From NCBI RefSeq assembly GCF_026191675.1, contig NZ_JAKRRY010000047.1, positions 1 to 32,471 on the forward strand: 32,471 nucleotides of DNA, read 5' to 3'. This DNA comes from Vibrio qingdaonensis. Lineage in GTDB: Bacteria > Pseudomonadota > Gammaproteobacteria > Enterobacterales > Vibrionaceae. A model generated the notes under the pieces. The model searched no databases. It had not been told where the DNA came from and saw only the letters and a program-made list of their open reading frames with translations. Below, piece after piece: positions 25,659 to 32,017 of this stretch. The translations under genes and the position numbers were made by a program. Each line of letters starts with the position of its first letter. Position 1 is the stretch's first letter.

Positions 25659-26405
25659 TTAAAACAAATACTTCCCACCAATCAAGAAAGCGCTGTTCGC
25701 GACACCAGAGCGATAGTAAGGGTGACGAAAGCTGCCTTGGCTTTTGTATTCAAAATAGGGCTGAAAGGCGTATTTGGTTAGCGTTAAACGAAACTCATGA
25801 TCCATGGTGTTATCCGTGTAGGGGTACCAAGGGTGATATGCGCCGCCCATATGATACACATTGTTGTAATGAACTTTGACAGGATGCGTTTTGAATTGAT
25901 AAGCAATTTTATTATCAAAGCGATAATCCATATCAGGCTTATGACCCCACTTGTCATGCTTTGCGTAGACTTCCACTCGGGTTCGGTGACTCAGTGATAC
26001 CCCCTCATCAAAATCATAGCCAATCTTAAACAGAGGTCGAAACTGCATGGTTTCACCAAGCTGCATTAAGTGTTCATAACCCGCACCGAGCCAAAACTGA
26101 CGTGACAACGCAAACTTCTGTTCTATTCCAAGTGTTGTCAACGGTGCTCTCGCAGAATGCCCATAATACACATCATGATGATTATGATGATGGTCGCTAT
26201 GTGGGGTTGCCCCTAGTGGGATGTCTTCAACCTTAAAACGCAAGGTTGTATCACTATCAAACGTATGACCCGCCTCCATTTTGGCCGTCACTTTTGAATC
26301 GTACAAATAGGTGCTATTAAATTGGACATTTCCCTCGATGTAAGAGGAAGAAGCCAGAGTAGGAAAAGAGAGAATAAGCGTTAGATAGATAATTAAGGTG
26401 CGCAC
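25659..26405 (-). CDS. KdgM-like outer-membrane porin with His-rich loop
   Basis: This is a 248-residue beta-barrel protein of the oligogalacturonate-specific porin (KdgM) family. The start is a GTG with AAGGA eight bases upstream; the first residues (MRTLIIYLTLILSFPTLAS) are a signal peptide. The mature N-terminus YIEGNVQFNSTYLYDSK and EAGHTFDSDTTL are shared with the next gene upstream, so the two are tandem paralogues. Strands alternate and the protein ends with an aromatic residue (GGKYLF). Residues 69-83 hold seven histidines (HSDHHHNHH plus H83) in what is probably an extracellular loop. The substrate is unknown: KdgM relatives take up acidic oligosaccharides. Confidence 0.85.
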   Translation of the reverse strand: MRTLIIYLTLILSFPTLASSSYIEGNVQFNSTYLYDSKVTAKMEAGHTFDSDTTLRFKVEDIPLGATPHSDHHHNHHDVYYGHSARAPLTTLGIEQKFALSRQFWLGAGYEHLMQLGETMQFRPLFKIGYDFDEGVSLSHRTRVEVYAKHDKWGHKPDMDYRFDNKIAYQFKTHPVKVHYNNVYHMGGAYHPWYPYTDNTMDHEFRLTLTKYAFQPYFEYKSQGSFRHPYYRSGVANSAFLIGGKYLF

Positions 26406-26478
26406 AACATTAATCCTTAGGTGCTGAAATTTGGCTAGGATAATGCGCGGTTGATGATGAATGGGCAAATGGCAACAC

Positions 26479-26494
26479 TGTCAAAATAATGACA
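26479..26494. promoter_or_regulatory. Dyad upstream of the His-rich porin
   Basis: TGTCA-AAATAA-TGACA, flanked by an outer TGGCA (from 26470) and TGCCA (ending 26501). It lies about 75-90 bases before the GTG start. It has CRP-like spacing but not the CRP sequence. The regulator is unknown. Confidence 0.4.
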
Positions 26495-26717
26495 AATGCC
26501 AAGCAATATAAAAAATCATTATGTTCATAAAATCATAGTGTTGTAACAGTTTGCTAATCGGCAAGTCAGAAGAAGTTTAGCCCTACGCTGAGAATCTACC
26601 TACCTCTCACATTAATGCCTACTATTTCCCCCAAATCTCTTTAGGTAAAGTTCCAATAAAATGTTCCAAAACCTTCACAACAAAGATAATCCTCCATGAT
26701 AATAAAGCACCAGGCAC

Positions 26718-26744
26718 AAAAAAAGGTCCCCGCCGGGACCTTTG
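26718..26744 (-). terminator. Terminator after second KdgM-like gene
   Basis: AAAGGTCCC (26722-26730) pairs with GGGACCTTT (26735-26743) over a four-base loop. Read on the minus strand it ends in seven T. Confidence 0.92.
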
Positions 26745-26778
26745 TATTATGGAAATATGAACAATATTTTACGCGGGC

Positions 26779-27501
26779 TTAGAAGCCGTAAGAAGCACCA
26801 AGTACGAACGCGTTGTTCACTTTGCTGCTGCCGTTTGCATCTTCAAGACCGTGTGCTTGGCTACGGAATTCTACGTAAGGTTGAACGCCTGTACGTGTCC
26901 ATGTTGCACGAAGCTCGTGGTCCATAGTGTTAACTTTGTCATCACCTTTCGCGTCTTTGTCACCAGCAATCACGTATACGTTATTGTAAGACAGCGCTAC
27001 AGGAGTATCTGCAAATTGGTATGCAATTTTGTTGTCCAAACGTACATCTGTATCAGATTTACGTGCTTGACCATCTAATTGGTTATTAAAGTGAGCACGA
27101 GTACGGTTACTTAGAGAAAGACCGTTGTCGAAGTTGTAACCGATTTTAACCAATGGACGATATTGAATAGTCTCACCGTCTTGAATTAGGTGATGGTATC
27201 CCGCAGCTAACCATAGGTTGTCTGTAACACTAAACATTTGCTCTACACCTAGCGTAGTTGCTGGCAATGGCCCTTTGGTGCCATCTGCTGGTGTTTGTGT
27301 TTTACCTAGAGGGATCGCATCAAACTCAACCAAAAGCGTAGTGTTTGAATCAAACGTGTGGCCCGCTTCTAGCGTAGATGTTGTTTTAGAGCCTTGTAGG
27401 TACGTATCATGAAACTGAACGTTACCAGTTACATAAGAAGAACCTGCGAATGCGCTTGTAGAAGCTACTGCTAGTGCGGTTAGAGCGAGAACTTTTTTCA
27501 T
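26779..27501 (-). CDS. KdgM-like outer-membrane porin
   Basis: This is a 240-residue KdgM-family beta-barrel. I start at the ATG of MKKVLALTALAVASTSAFA, a clean signal peptide; the TTG two codons earlier is less likely. The mature protein begins GSSYVTGNVQFHDTYLQGSK and ends in VLGASYGF with a C-terminal Phe for BAM-mediated insertion. Its plan matches the downstream paralogue throughout (AGHTFDSNTTL, NKIAYQF, MDHELRATWTRTGVQPYVEFRSQ) but it lacks the His-rich insertion. Its own terminator shows it can be expressed alone. The transported sugar is not evident, and no pectin or alginate enzymes are nearby. Confidence 0.87.
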   Translation of the reverse strand: MKKVLALTALAVASTSAFAGSSYVTGNVQFHDTYLQGSKTTSTLEAGHTFDSNTTLLVEFDAIPLGKTQTPADGTKGPLPATTLGVEQMFSVTDNLWLAAGYHHLIQDGETIQYRPLVKIGYNFDNGLSLSNRTRAHFNNQLDGQARKSDTDVRLDNKIAYQFADTPVALSYNNVYVIAGDKDAKGDDKVNTMDHELRATWTRTGVQPYVEFRSQAHGLEDANGSSKVNNAFVLGASYGF

Positions 27502-28038
27502 TATCAATACCTATTTAGTTGTTTGGGTGACCACTTATGTTGCGGTCTTGATTCATTGCCTGTTTGGCTTGGCAACGATTTAACGACATTTAATTCGCGC
27601 AAACAAATAAATAGCTTATTTTAGTGATCACACGCACACCATAGAGTGGTAAAAAAACATAAATACAAATAAAACAAAACCTTACAGCGTAAATATAAAT
27701 TATCATATAACAGCAAAAACAGTAGCGGCATGACTATTCTCACAAAAAACTCATAGCAATACCGCCAGATTTACCTAAACGCACGCCTATACGCCGCTTT
27801 ACTCGTAGTAACCATGCTAATAAATGTGATAAAGATCGATGATTTTAGATTTATCACATAAAAAAATGAACGCTTAATAATCGCCGTTAATCAAGTATTC
27901 GTCTTCTTATTAACGACATTGATGGTCAGCCTTTAAGGAAAATAAGGCGGTTGGGTGGTCAAGTGCTTGCCGTCATGCGTGGTATCAAAGACAATATAAC
28001 CATCATTGACGAGCCGTCGATCATAACCAAAGGAAATT
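27502..28038. other. Intergenic region between KdgM-like gene and TraB-family gene
   Basis: This 537-base AT-rich stretch upstream of both divergent genes has TTGCC-N10-GGCAA near 27556-27575 facing the porin gene and a 10-bp inverted repeat at 27824-27859. A minus-strand reading frame across 27930-28130 lacks a convincing start and overlaps the TraB-family gene; it is left out. Confidence 0.6.
27824..27859. repeat. 10-bp inverted repeat with 16-bp spacer
   Basis: ATGTGATAAA (27824-27833) and TTTATCACAT (27850-27859) match perfectly. Each arm contains a CRP half-site (TGTGA / TCACA), but the spacing is 16 rather than 6 between the inner ends of the arms, so it does not make one normal CRP site. 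Confidence 0.6.
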
Positions 28039-28920
28039 ATGATGCTGAATCTTGGTGTGAATACATGGTGGTTGCTTCTTTTACTAAGTGCAGTCACGCC
28101 TCTTAAAGCAGAGCCATTGGTATGGAAAGCCTCATATGATATGCAAACCCTCTACTTAGTGGGTACCGTGCACTTGGGGGATTCATCAATGTACCCTTTG
28201 CCTGATGTTCTCACCCAAAATTTGCGGCACAGCAATGGTCTTATCATAGAGGCTGATTTGTCCGAATCGGTGACCATGCCAACTCAGGCTAAGCGCAACA
28301 ACGTAGAATTCTTACTCAATGCGAAAGAGAACCTCCAACTTAAGCGTATCGTCGATACGACAACATTAGACTGGGCGACAATAAAAACGCTCGCTCCATG
28401 GCAAGTCGCCCTAACTTTGCAAAACTATCAATTTCAATCCTTTGGTTTTCATTCTCAATTTGGTGTTGATAATGCCGTAATCAAGCTAGCCAAGACGAAT
28501 GGCATTCCAGTCATAGGCTTAGAAACACTGCAGTTTCAAATCAATTTACTCGCTAAACAAGACGATAATGGCGTAGCGATGTTGAAGCAAACATTGGCAG
28601 AGTGGAAAGATGGAGAGAACAATGTGCACTGTTTGATCGAGTCTTGGAAGGCTGGTGATAGTGGTAACCTGAATATGCTGCTTGATTCTGCCTCGACCGA
28701 TCAAAGCTTTGAACAAGATTTTATTGTCAATCGAAACCAAAACTGGGTTAAGACATTAACAACCGACCCAGCTCTTGCAAAAGGTACTTTTACTGTGGCA
28801 GTTGGCGCTTTGCACCTGGTCGGCAAACAGAGTCTTATCCAACTATTGTCGCAATTTGGTTATGTCATCGAGCAGCTAACCCAGTCTAAACACGTCAGTT
28901 GTCAGATAAAAGTGCCATGA
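28039..28920 (+). CDS. TraB/GumN family secreted protein
   Basis: This 293-residue protein has a signal peptide (about 1-24, WWLLLLLSAVTPLKA, then EPLVW). The family motifs are present: LVGTVHLGDSSMYPLP (about 39-54), IIEADLSE, and the C-terminal VAVGALHLVGKQSLIQLLSQFGY. The TraB/GumN/PrgY family is related to Tiki-type metalloproteases, whose GxxH and Glu residues bind metal; a periplasmic peptidase role is possible but unproven here. AGGA precedes two consecutive ATGs; either may be used. It appears monocistronic. Confidence 0.88.
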   Translation: MMLNLGVNTWWLLLLLSAVTPLKAEPLVWKASYDMQTLYLVGTVHLGDSSMYPLPDVLTQNLRHSNGLIIEADLSESVTMPTQAKRNNVEFLLNAKENLQLKRIVDTTTLDWATIKTLAPWQVALTLQNYQFQSFGFHSQFGVDNAVIKLAKTNGIPVIGLETLQFQINLLAKQDDNGVAMLKQTLAEWKDGENNVHCLIESWKAGDSGNLNMLLDSASTDQSFEQDFIVNRNQNWVKTLTTDPALAKGTFTVAVGALHLVGKQSLIQLLSQFGYVIEQLTQSKHVSCQIKVP

Positions 28921-28993
28921 GCACGTCTCAATTATGAGACACACTTGAGGCTCCTTTATTGTTAATCCACTTAATTACCGACCAGTTTCAGCA

Positions 28994-29034
28994 AAAAGGC
29001 GATTTATCTTTACGATACGATAAATTGCTTTTCT
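28994..29034 (+). terminator. Probable terminator downstream of TraB-family gene
   Basis: GCGATTTATC (28999-29008) pairs with GATAAATTGC (29019-29028), nine Watson-Crick pairs and one G-U, with A5 before and TTTTCTT after. It is AT-rich but well shaped. Its distance (80 bases) from the stop also allows it to end an unseen small RNA. Confidence 0.5.
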
Positions 29035-29248
29035 TATGTCGCTGTAATTATTCAGCTTTAATGGAACGAAGCTAAGATTGTGTTAGAAACAAAGTAAGTC
29101 ATAACGCTCTGTTTTCTGATTCAACATTTAAGTAAGCCCCTCTTTTCCAATTCGTAAATATTCTAAATTTCAGTCCTTTACGAGATGAAGTCGTTCATGA
29201 AGTTCAACTTGTTTAGAATTAAAAATTTTTTAAATGCCATAATATTTT

Positions 29249-29276
29249 TTGAATTATCTGAAAGCTTGCTCATAAT
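29249..29276 (+). promoter_or_regulatory. Candidate promoter of the small secreted gene
   Basis: TTGAAT (29249-29254), a 16-base spacer, then CATAAT (29271-29276), with a very AT-rich tract upstream that could act as an UP element. The expected start of transcription is near 29283. Confidence 0.45.
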
Positions 29277-29292
29277 CAACCTATCTCAATAG

Positions 29293-29308
29293 TGTGAGAT
29301 GTATCACA
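29293..29308. promoter_or_regulatory. CRP-type binding site
   Basis: TGTGA-GATGTA-TCACA matches both CRP half-sites exactly with the correct six-base spacer. It ends 20 bases before the ATG of the small secreted protein, downstream of the best promoter, a position that suits repression rather than activation. Confidence 0.7.
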
Positions 29309-29328
29309 ACTTTAATTAAGGGACTATT

Positions 29329-29538
29329 ATGAATAAGCTACTTACTTTTATCGCTATTACTTCTGTTTCACTTTCAACGGCTGTTTTCGCGACTACCGGA
29401 GGTTCCAATGCACCTTATGGAGGAGCTTCCAATCAAACCGCTTCTGGTCAGTATGTCGACTGTAAACTTGAAGACGGTACGACAAAAGTCATTCCGATTC
29501 GCGCTTGTGATAAGTTAGGTGGTAAAAAGATTTATTAA
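29329..29538 (+). CDS. Small secreted two-cysteine protein, unknown function
   Basis: I do not recognise a named family. The 69-residue precursor has a signal peptide (1-21, ending TAVFA) and a 48-residue mature part. The mature part starts with a Gly/Ser/Asn-rich stretch (TTGGSNAPYGGASN) and ends with a compact segment holding two cysteines (C45, C60) in the pattern C-K-L-x-D-G-T ... R-A-C-D-K-L-G-G. The cysteines could form a disulfide in the periplasm. AAGGGA lies five bases before ATG. It converges on cueR. A copper link is suggested only by position; the operator type upstream is CRP, not CueR. Confidence 0.75.
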   Translation: MNKLLTFIAITSVSLSTAVFATTGGSNAPYGGASNQTASGQYVDCKLEDGTTKVIPIRACDKLGGKKIY

Positions 29539-29549
29539 CGCCAATCAAG

Positions 29550-29580
29550 AAGAGTAGAACCTAAGTATCGCTCTACTCTT
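29550..29580. terminator. Hairpin between the small secreted gene and cueR
   Basis: AAGAGTAGA (29550-29558) pairs with TCTACTCTT (29572-29580) over a 13-base loop. On the plus strand CGCCTTTT follows. It overlaps the cueR stop codon. The T tract is short and offset, so termination is plausible but not certain. Confidence 0.5.
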
Positions 29581-29965
29581 CGCCTTTTAGACCATCAATA
29601 ATCGGGCACTTAGACTGAGTATCACCTGGACATTTATCTATCCACTGAGTCAATTGCTGCTCCATTTGTTGAAGCGCTTTAATTTTTTGCTGAATTTCTT
29701 CACGCTTTTTTATCGTGGTGTTTTTTACGCTTTCACTCATCCGTTGACAACTAAATGCAAGCTCTACCAACTCCCGACATTCATCCAGTGAAAAACCAAC
29801 CGTTCTTGCCCTCGCAATCACGGTAAGTTCGTCAATGTGACGTTGGTTATATTGACGATAGCCGTTCTCGGCTCGGCTCGGTTCTGAGATCAATTTTCGT
29901 TCTTCATAAAGACGAATGGATTTTGCCGTTAATCCGGTCGCGCCTGCGACATCACTAATATTCAT
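29573..29965 (-). CDS. cueR: Copper-responsive MerR-family activator CueR
   Basis: CueR binds Cu(I) and activates copper-export promoters with 19-bp spacers. The ATG at 29965 gives 130 residues starting MNISDVAGATGLTAKSIRLYEE, the MerR helix-turn-helix; GAGG is five bases upstream. The metal-loop cysteines are C112 and C120 in CPGDTQSKCPII, at the same numbers as in E. coli CueR, and S77 at the start of the dimer helix marks a monovalent-metal sensor. The protein ends LKGEE and lacks the CCHH tail of E. coli CueR. The obvious target is the copA promoter at 21774-21804. No CueR-type dyad was seen upstream of cueR itself. Confidence 0.93.
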   Translation of the reverse strand: MNISDVAGATGLTAKSIRLYEERKLISEPSRAENGYRQYNQRHIDELTVIARARTVGFSLDECRELVELAFSCQRMSESVKNTTIKKREEIQQKIKALQQMEQQLTQWIDKCPGDTQSKCPIIDGLKGEE

Positions 29966-29983
29966 CGACACCTCACTAATATT
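29952..29983 (-). repeat. 11-bp direct repeat across the cueR start
   Basis: TCACTAATATT occurs at 29952-29962 and 29973-29983, offset 21 bases (seven codons). The upstream copy is followed by the GAGG that serves as the cueR ribosome site. It looks like a small in-frame duplication of the first codons. Confidence 0.7.
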
Positions 29984-30112
29984 CCTCAATGATGACACCT
30001 TGAGAACAAATGTTACCTTACTCGCAAAAAGATGTACGAGCAAACTAGCTTGCAGGTAAACACTATTCTTCGAGATGCAAAATAACTACTATAACCGTTA
30101 CATGTTTATTAT

Positions 30113-30129
30113 TTTGCCACGTCGGCAAA
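30113..30129 (+). promoter_or_regulatory. Dyad in the DUF2057 gene leader
   Basis: TTTGCC-ACGTC-GGCAAA is a perfect 6-bp inverted repeat with a five-base centre, ending 8 bases before the AAGGAG ribosome site (30137-30142). It could be a protein operator or a 5'-UTR hairpin that affects translation or RNA stability. Confidence 0.55.
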
Positions 30130-30147
30130 GTATCTCAAGGAGTGATG

Positions 30148-30801
30148 ATGAAACGAGTAAAAACACTACTTGCTGGCCTTATACTTGCGCCAACAATGGC
30201 ATACGCGTCAGTAACCGTTGATATTCCCATTGATGTACAACTGCTCACTGTAAATGAAAAAGATGTTGGCTTTTCTAGTCTCGGCTTTGATCATAAAGAT
30301 TCCGTTACGCTCAACAATGGCGTGAACCAACTGGTATTTCGAATTACTAAAGTCGTTTCTGATGGCGGTAATAAAGGCACTAAGTACACCTCTGTGCCAC
30401 TCGTTGCCACGTTTGATGCGGCAGATGTAGAGCTTAATATTGATGTACCGAAACTTAGAACGCTGGCACAGGGATCAACCTTCAATGACAAACCGACCTT
30501 CTCGGTATTGCAAGACGGTAAAGAAGTTAATAGCTTAAAGAAAGGGAAAATCAATGCAGGGTTAAAATTCTACTCTGATACGGTTGCAGAAGTGGAGCGA
30601 TTTAACAAATCGAACGAACCTGCAAGCTTAAGAAACTTTGGTACTGTCGCTGCAATACCATCTGAATCACTACCATCCGAGTCAGAAGTAAGTACTAGCA
30701 AAACGGCCGTGAACTTAAACAACGTTAAAGCGCAATTCGAAACTCTATCAAAAACCGATAAAGAAGAGTTTCTATCTTGGGCGATTAAAAACCTTAACTA
30801 A
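30148..30801 (+). CDS. DUF2057 (YccT-like) secreted protein
   Basis: This is a 217-residue secreted protein. GTG-ATG-ATG lie in a row after AAGGAG; I take the second ATG (five bases from the ribosome site), giving the signal peptide MKRVKTLLAGLILAPTMAYA. The mature part has the DUF2057 pattern: VDIPIDVQLLTVNEKDV, then LNNGVNQLVFRITK (about 54-67). The C-terminal third is Ser/Glu-rich and then helical. E. coli YccT has been linked to curli control, but no function can be assigned here. It is divergent from cueR and is followed by its own terminator. Confidence 0.85.
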   Translation: MKRVKTLLAGLILAPTMAYASVTVDIPIDVQLLTVNEKDVGFSSLGFDHKDSVTLNNGVNQLVFRITKVVSDGGNKGTKYTSVPLVATFDAADVELNIDVPKLRTLAQGSTFNDKPTFSVLQDGKEVNSLKKGKINAGLKFYSDTVAEVERFNKSNEPASLRNFGTVAAIPSESLPSESEVSTSKTAVNLNNVKAQFETLSKTDKEEFLSWAIKNLN

Positions 30802-30825
30802 CGAATACAGCAGAAATTAAACCAG

Positions 30826-30853
30826 AAAACACGACTTACCGTCGTGTTTTTTT
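30826..30853 (+). terminator. Terminator after DUF2057 gene
   Basis: AAACACGAC-TTACC-GTCGTGTTT (30827-30849) followed by T residues, 25 bases after the stop. Confidence 0.92.
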
Positions 30854-30895
30854 ATGCCTTATATATTGCACTCTAAACATAGAAGTCACCAAAAC

Positions 30896-30929
30896 CAAAA
30901 AAGGCCAGCGATCATGCTGGCCAAAAAAA
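30896..30929 (-). terminator. Terminator after the porin gene
   Basis: GGCCAGC (30903-30909) pairs with GCTGGCC (30916-30922) over a six-base loop, with A runs on both sides. On the minus strand it ends in six T. Confidence 0.92.
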
Positions 30930-30946
30930 GCAGTTTGAGATTTAGC

Positions 30947-32017
30947 TTAGAAGTAGTATTCCATACCGACACGCCAGCCAGTATCAGTGTAATCACCGTA
31001 CTGCTCTGTAGAGTCAGTCTGGTGAACTACACGGACATAAACAACCGCTAGAGGATCTAGAGCGTACATCGCCTGACCAGTGATTGCTTGATCACTATTT
31101 TTCTCAGATACACCATTTCTTTCTAAATCTGTCGACATCGCATAGTTAAGGTTAAACGTCCAATGCTCGATGCCAGTATAGTAAGCACCTACTTTATAAG
31201 CGCTTTGTTTTAGTTCTTTCGTACCTGCAGAACCAGAGGCGTCATTACTTGTTGCTTTACCAGTAATGTAAGCTAAGTGACCGCCGAATGAATCAAAATC
31301 TAAATTCAAACCAGCGATAAGTGCTTCACCATCGCCATTTCCACCAATCAAATCAGCATTATCTACATCATAAACTCTTTCGTAACCGACTTTACCCGTA
31401 AACACTCCCTTCTGGAATTGTGCGCTACCAGAGTATACGTTAGAGCCTGCTTTATCTTCATTACCACGACCACCACCAACCGCAAAGCTGAAGCCACCAT
31501 ATACCGCAGAATCATAACGACCAAAGTTAGACTGACGATCGTAGTTAATACGACCCGTGTTACCTACGTTGAAACCTGCGCCTGAACTTTGACCGGTATA
31601 GCCATCAAGTACTTCAAACATAGGTGTTAACATACGACCGAAACGCACACGACCTGCATCTTCAAACTCAAAACCGCCGTATGTATCACGTACACCGAAG
31701 CCACTCTCTTTGCCGTCATCACCAACATTACCGCCCTCTAATTGCCAAATCAGTTTTGGACCGCGTTCAAATTGAGCACTACCACGCACGCCGACACGAG
31801 ACTCATTGTCCATCACGACAACTTTGTCTTTTTTCTTAGTTGCATCAATTGGCTTAGCTTGTGCTTGCTCACCTGTTTGTGCATTCTGTGCAACAGAGAT
31901 TGCGATTTGACCGTATAAATCAATGGTTTCTGTTGCAGGTCTTGCTTGAACGGAACCTGCTAGAGTTAGTGACGCCACTGCTGCACCGATGAGAGTGCGT
32001 TTAAACATTTTTTCCAT
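30947..32017 (-). CDS. General outer-membrane porin (16-strand type)
   Basis: This 356-residue trimeric-porin family protein starts at ATG 32017 with AGGAG eight bases upstream. The signal peptide runs to about residue 25 (SVQA). Typical porin features follow: IDLYGQIAISV, ESRVGVRGSAQFERGPKLIWQLE, GGFEFEDAGRVRFGRMLTP (the constriction-loop region), many alternating beta strands, and the C-terminal GWRVGMEYYF with terminal Phe. A Lys-rich insertion (KPIDATKKKDKVVV, about 55-68) lies between strands one and two. It resembles gamma-proteobacterial OmpU/OmpC-like porins, but I cannot say which Vibrio porin it is. Confidence 0.88.
   Translation of the reverse strand: MEKMFKRTLIGAAVASLTLAGSVQARPATETIDLYGQIAISVAQNAQTGEQAQAKPIDATKKKDKVVVMDNESRVGVRGSAQFERGPKLIWQLEGGNVGDDGKESGFGVRDTYGGFEFEDAGRVRFGRMLTPMFEVLDGYTGQSSGAGFNVGNTGRINYDRQSNFGRYDSAVYGGFSFAVGGGRGNEDKAGSNVYSGSAQFQKGVFTGKVGYERVYDVDNADLIGGNGDGEALIAGLNLDFDSFGGHLAYITGKATSNDASGSAGTKELKQSAYKVGAYYTGIEHWTFNLNYAMSTDLERNGVSEKNSDQAITGQAMYALDPLAVVYVRVVHQTDSTEQYGDYTDTGWRVGMEYYF

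Larger units (their letters stand above)
26406..26778. other. Intergenic region between the two KdgM-like genes
   Basis: In this 373-base stretch the left part, next to the His-rich porin start, carries a TGTCA-N6-TGACA dyad, and the right part carries the terminator of the paralogue. The middle is AT-rich with no open frame I believe. Confidence 0.6.
28921..29328. other. Intergenic region before the small secreted gene
   Basis: This 408-base stretch has a GTCTCA-ATTA-TGAGAC hairpin just after the TraB-family stop (28925-28940), a terminator-like element near 29000, a long AT-rich tract around 29220-29250, and the promoter plus CRP-like site of the next gene. No further reading frame is credible. 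Confidence 0.6.

Noticed and set aside
27616..27640. GTGATCACAC considered as a CRP site upstream of the second KdgM-like gene
   Set aside because: The two half-sites overlap as TGATCA instead of being six bases apart, so it does not match the CRP geometry.
27930..28130. Minus-strand frame ending ...THDGKHLTTQPPYFP before the TraB-family gene
   Set aside because: The sequence looks protein-like over about 30 residues, but the only possible start is a GTG inside the TraB-family signal peptide and there is no ribosome site. The plus-strand frame over the same bases is equally open, so coding is not supported.
28925..28940. GTCTCA-ATTA-TGAGAC considered as the terminator of the TraB-family gene
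   Set aside because: No T run follows it; the element near 28994-29034 is a better terminator.
29966..30060. ACCTTG and TTACCTTAC in the cueR leader considered as a CueR operator
   Set aside because: They are in the same orientation rather than forming ACCTT-N11-AAGGT, and no 19-base-spacer promoter could be placed around them.
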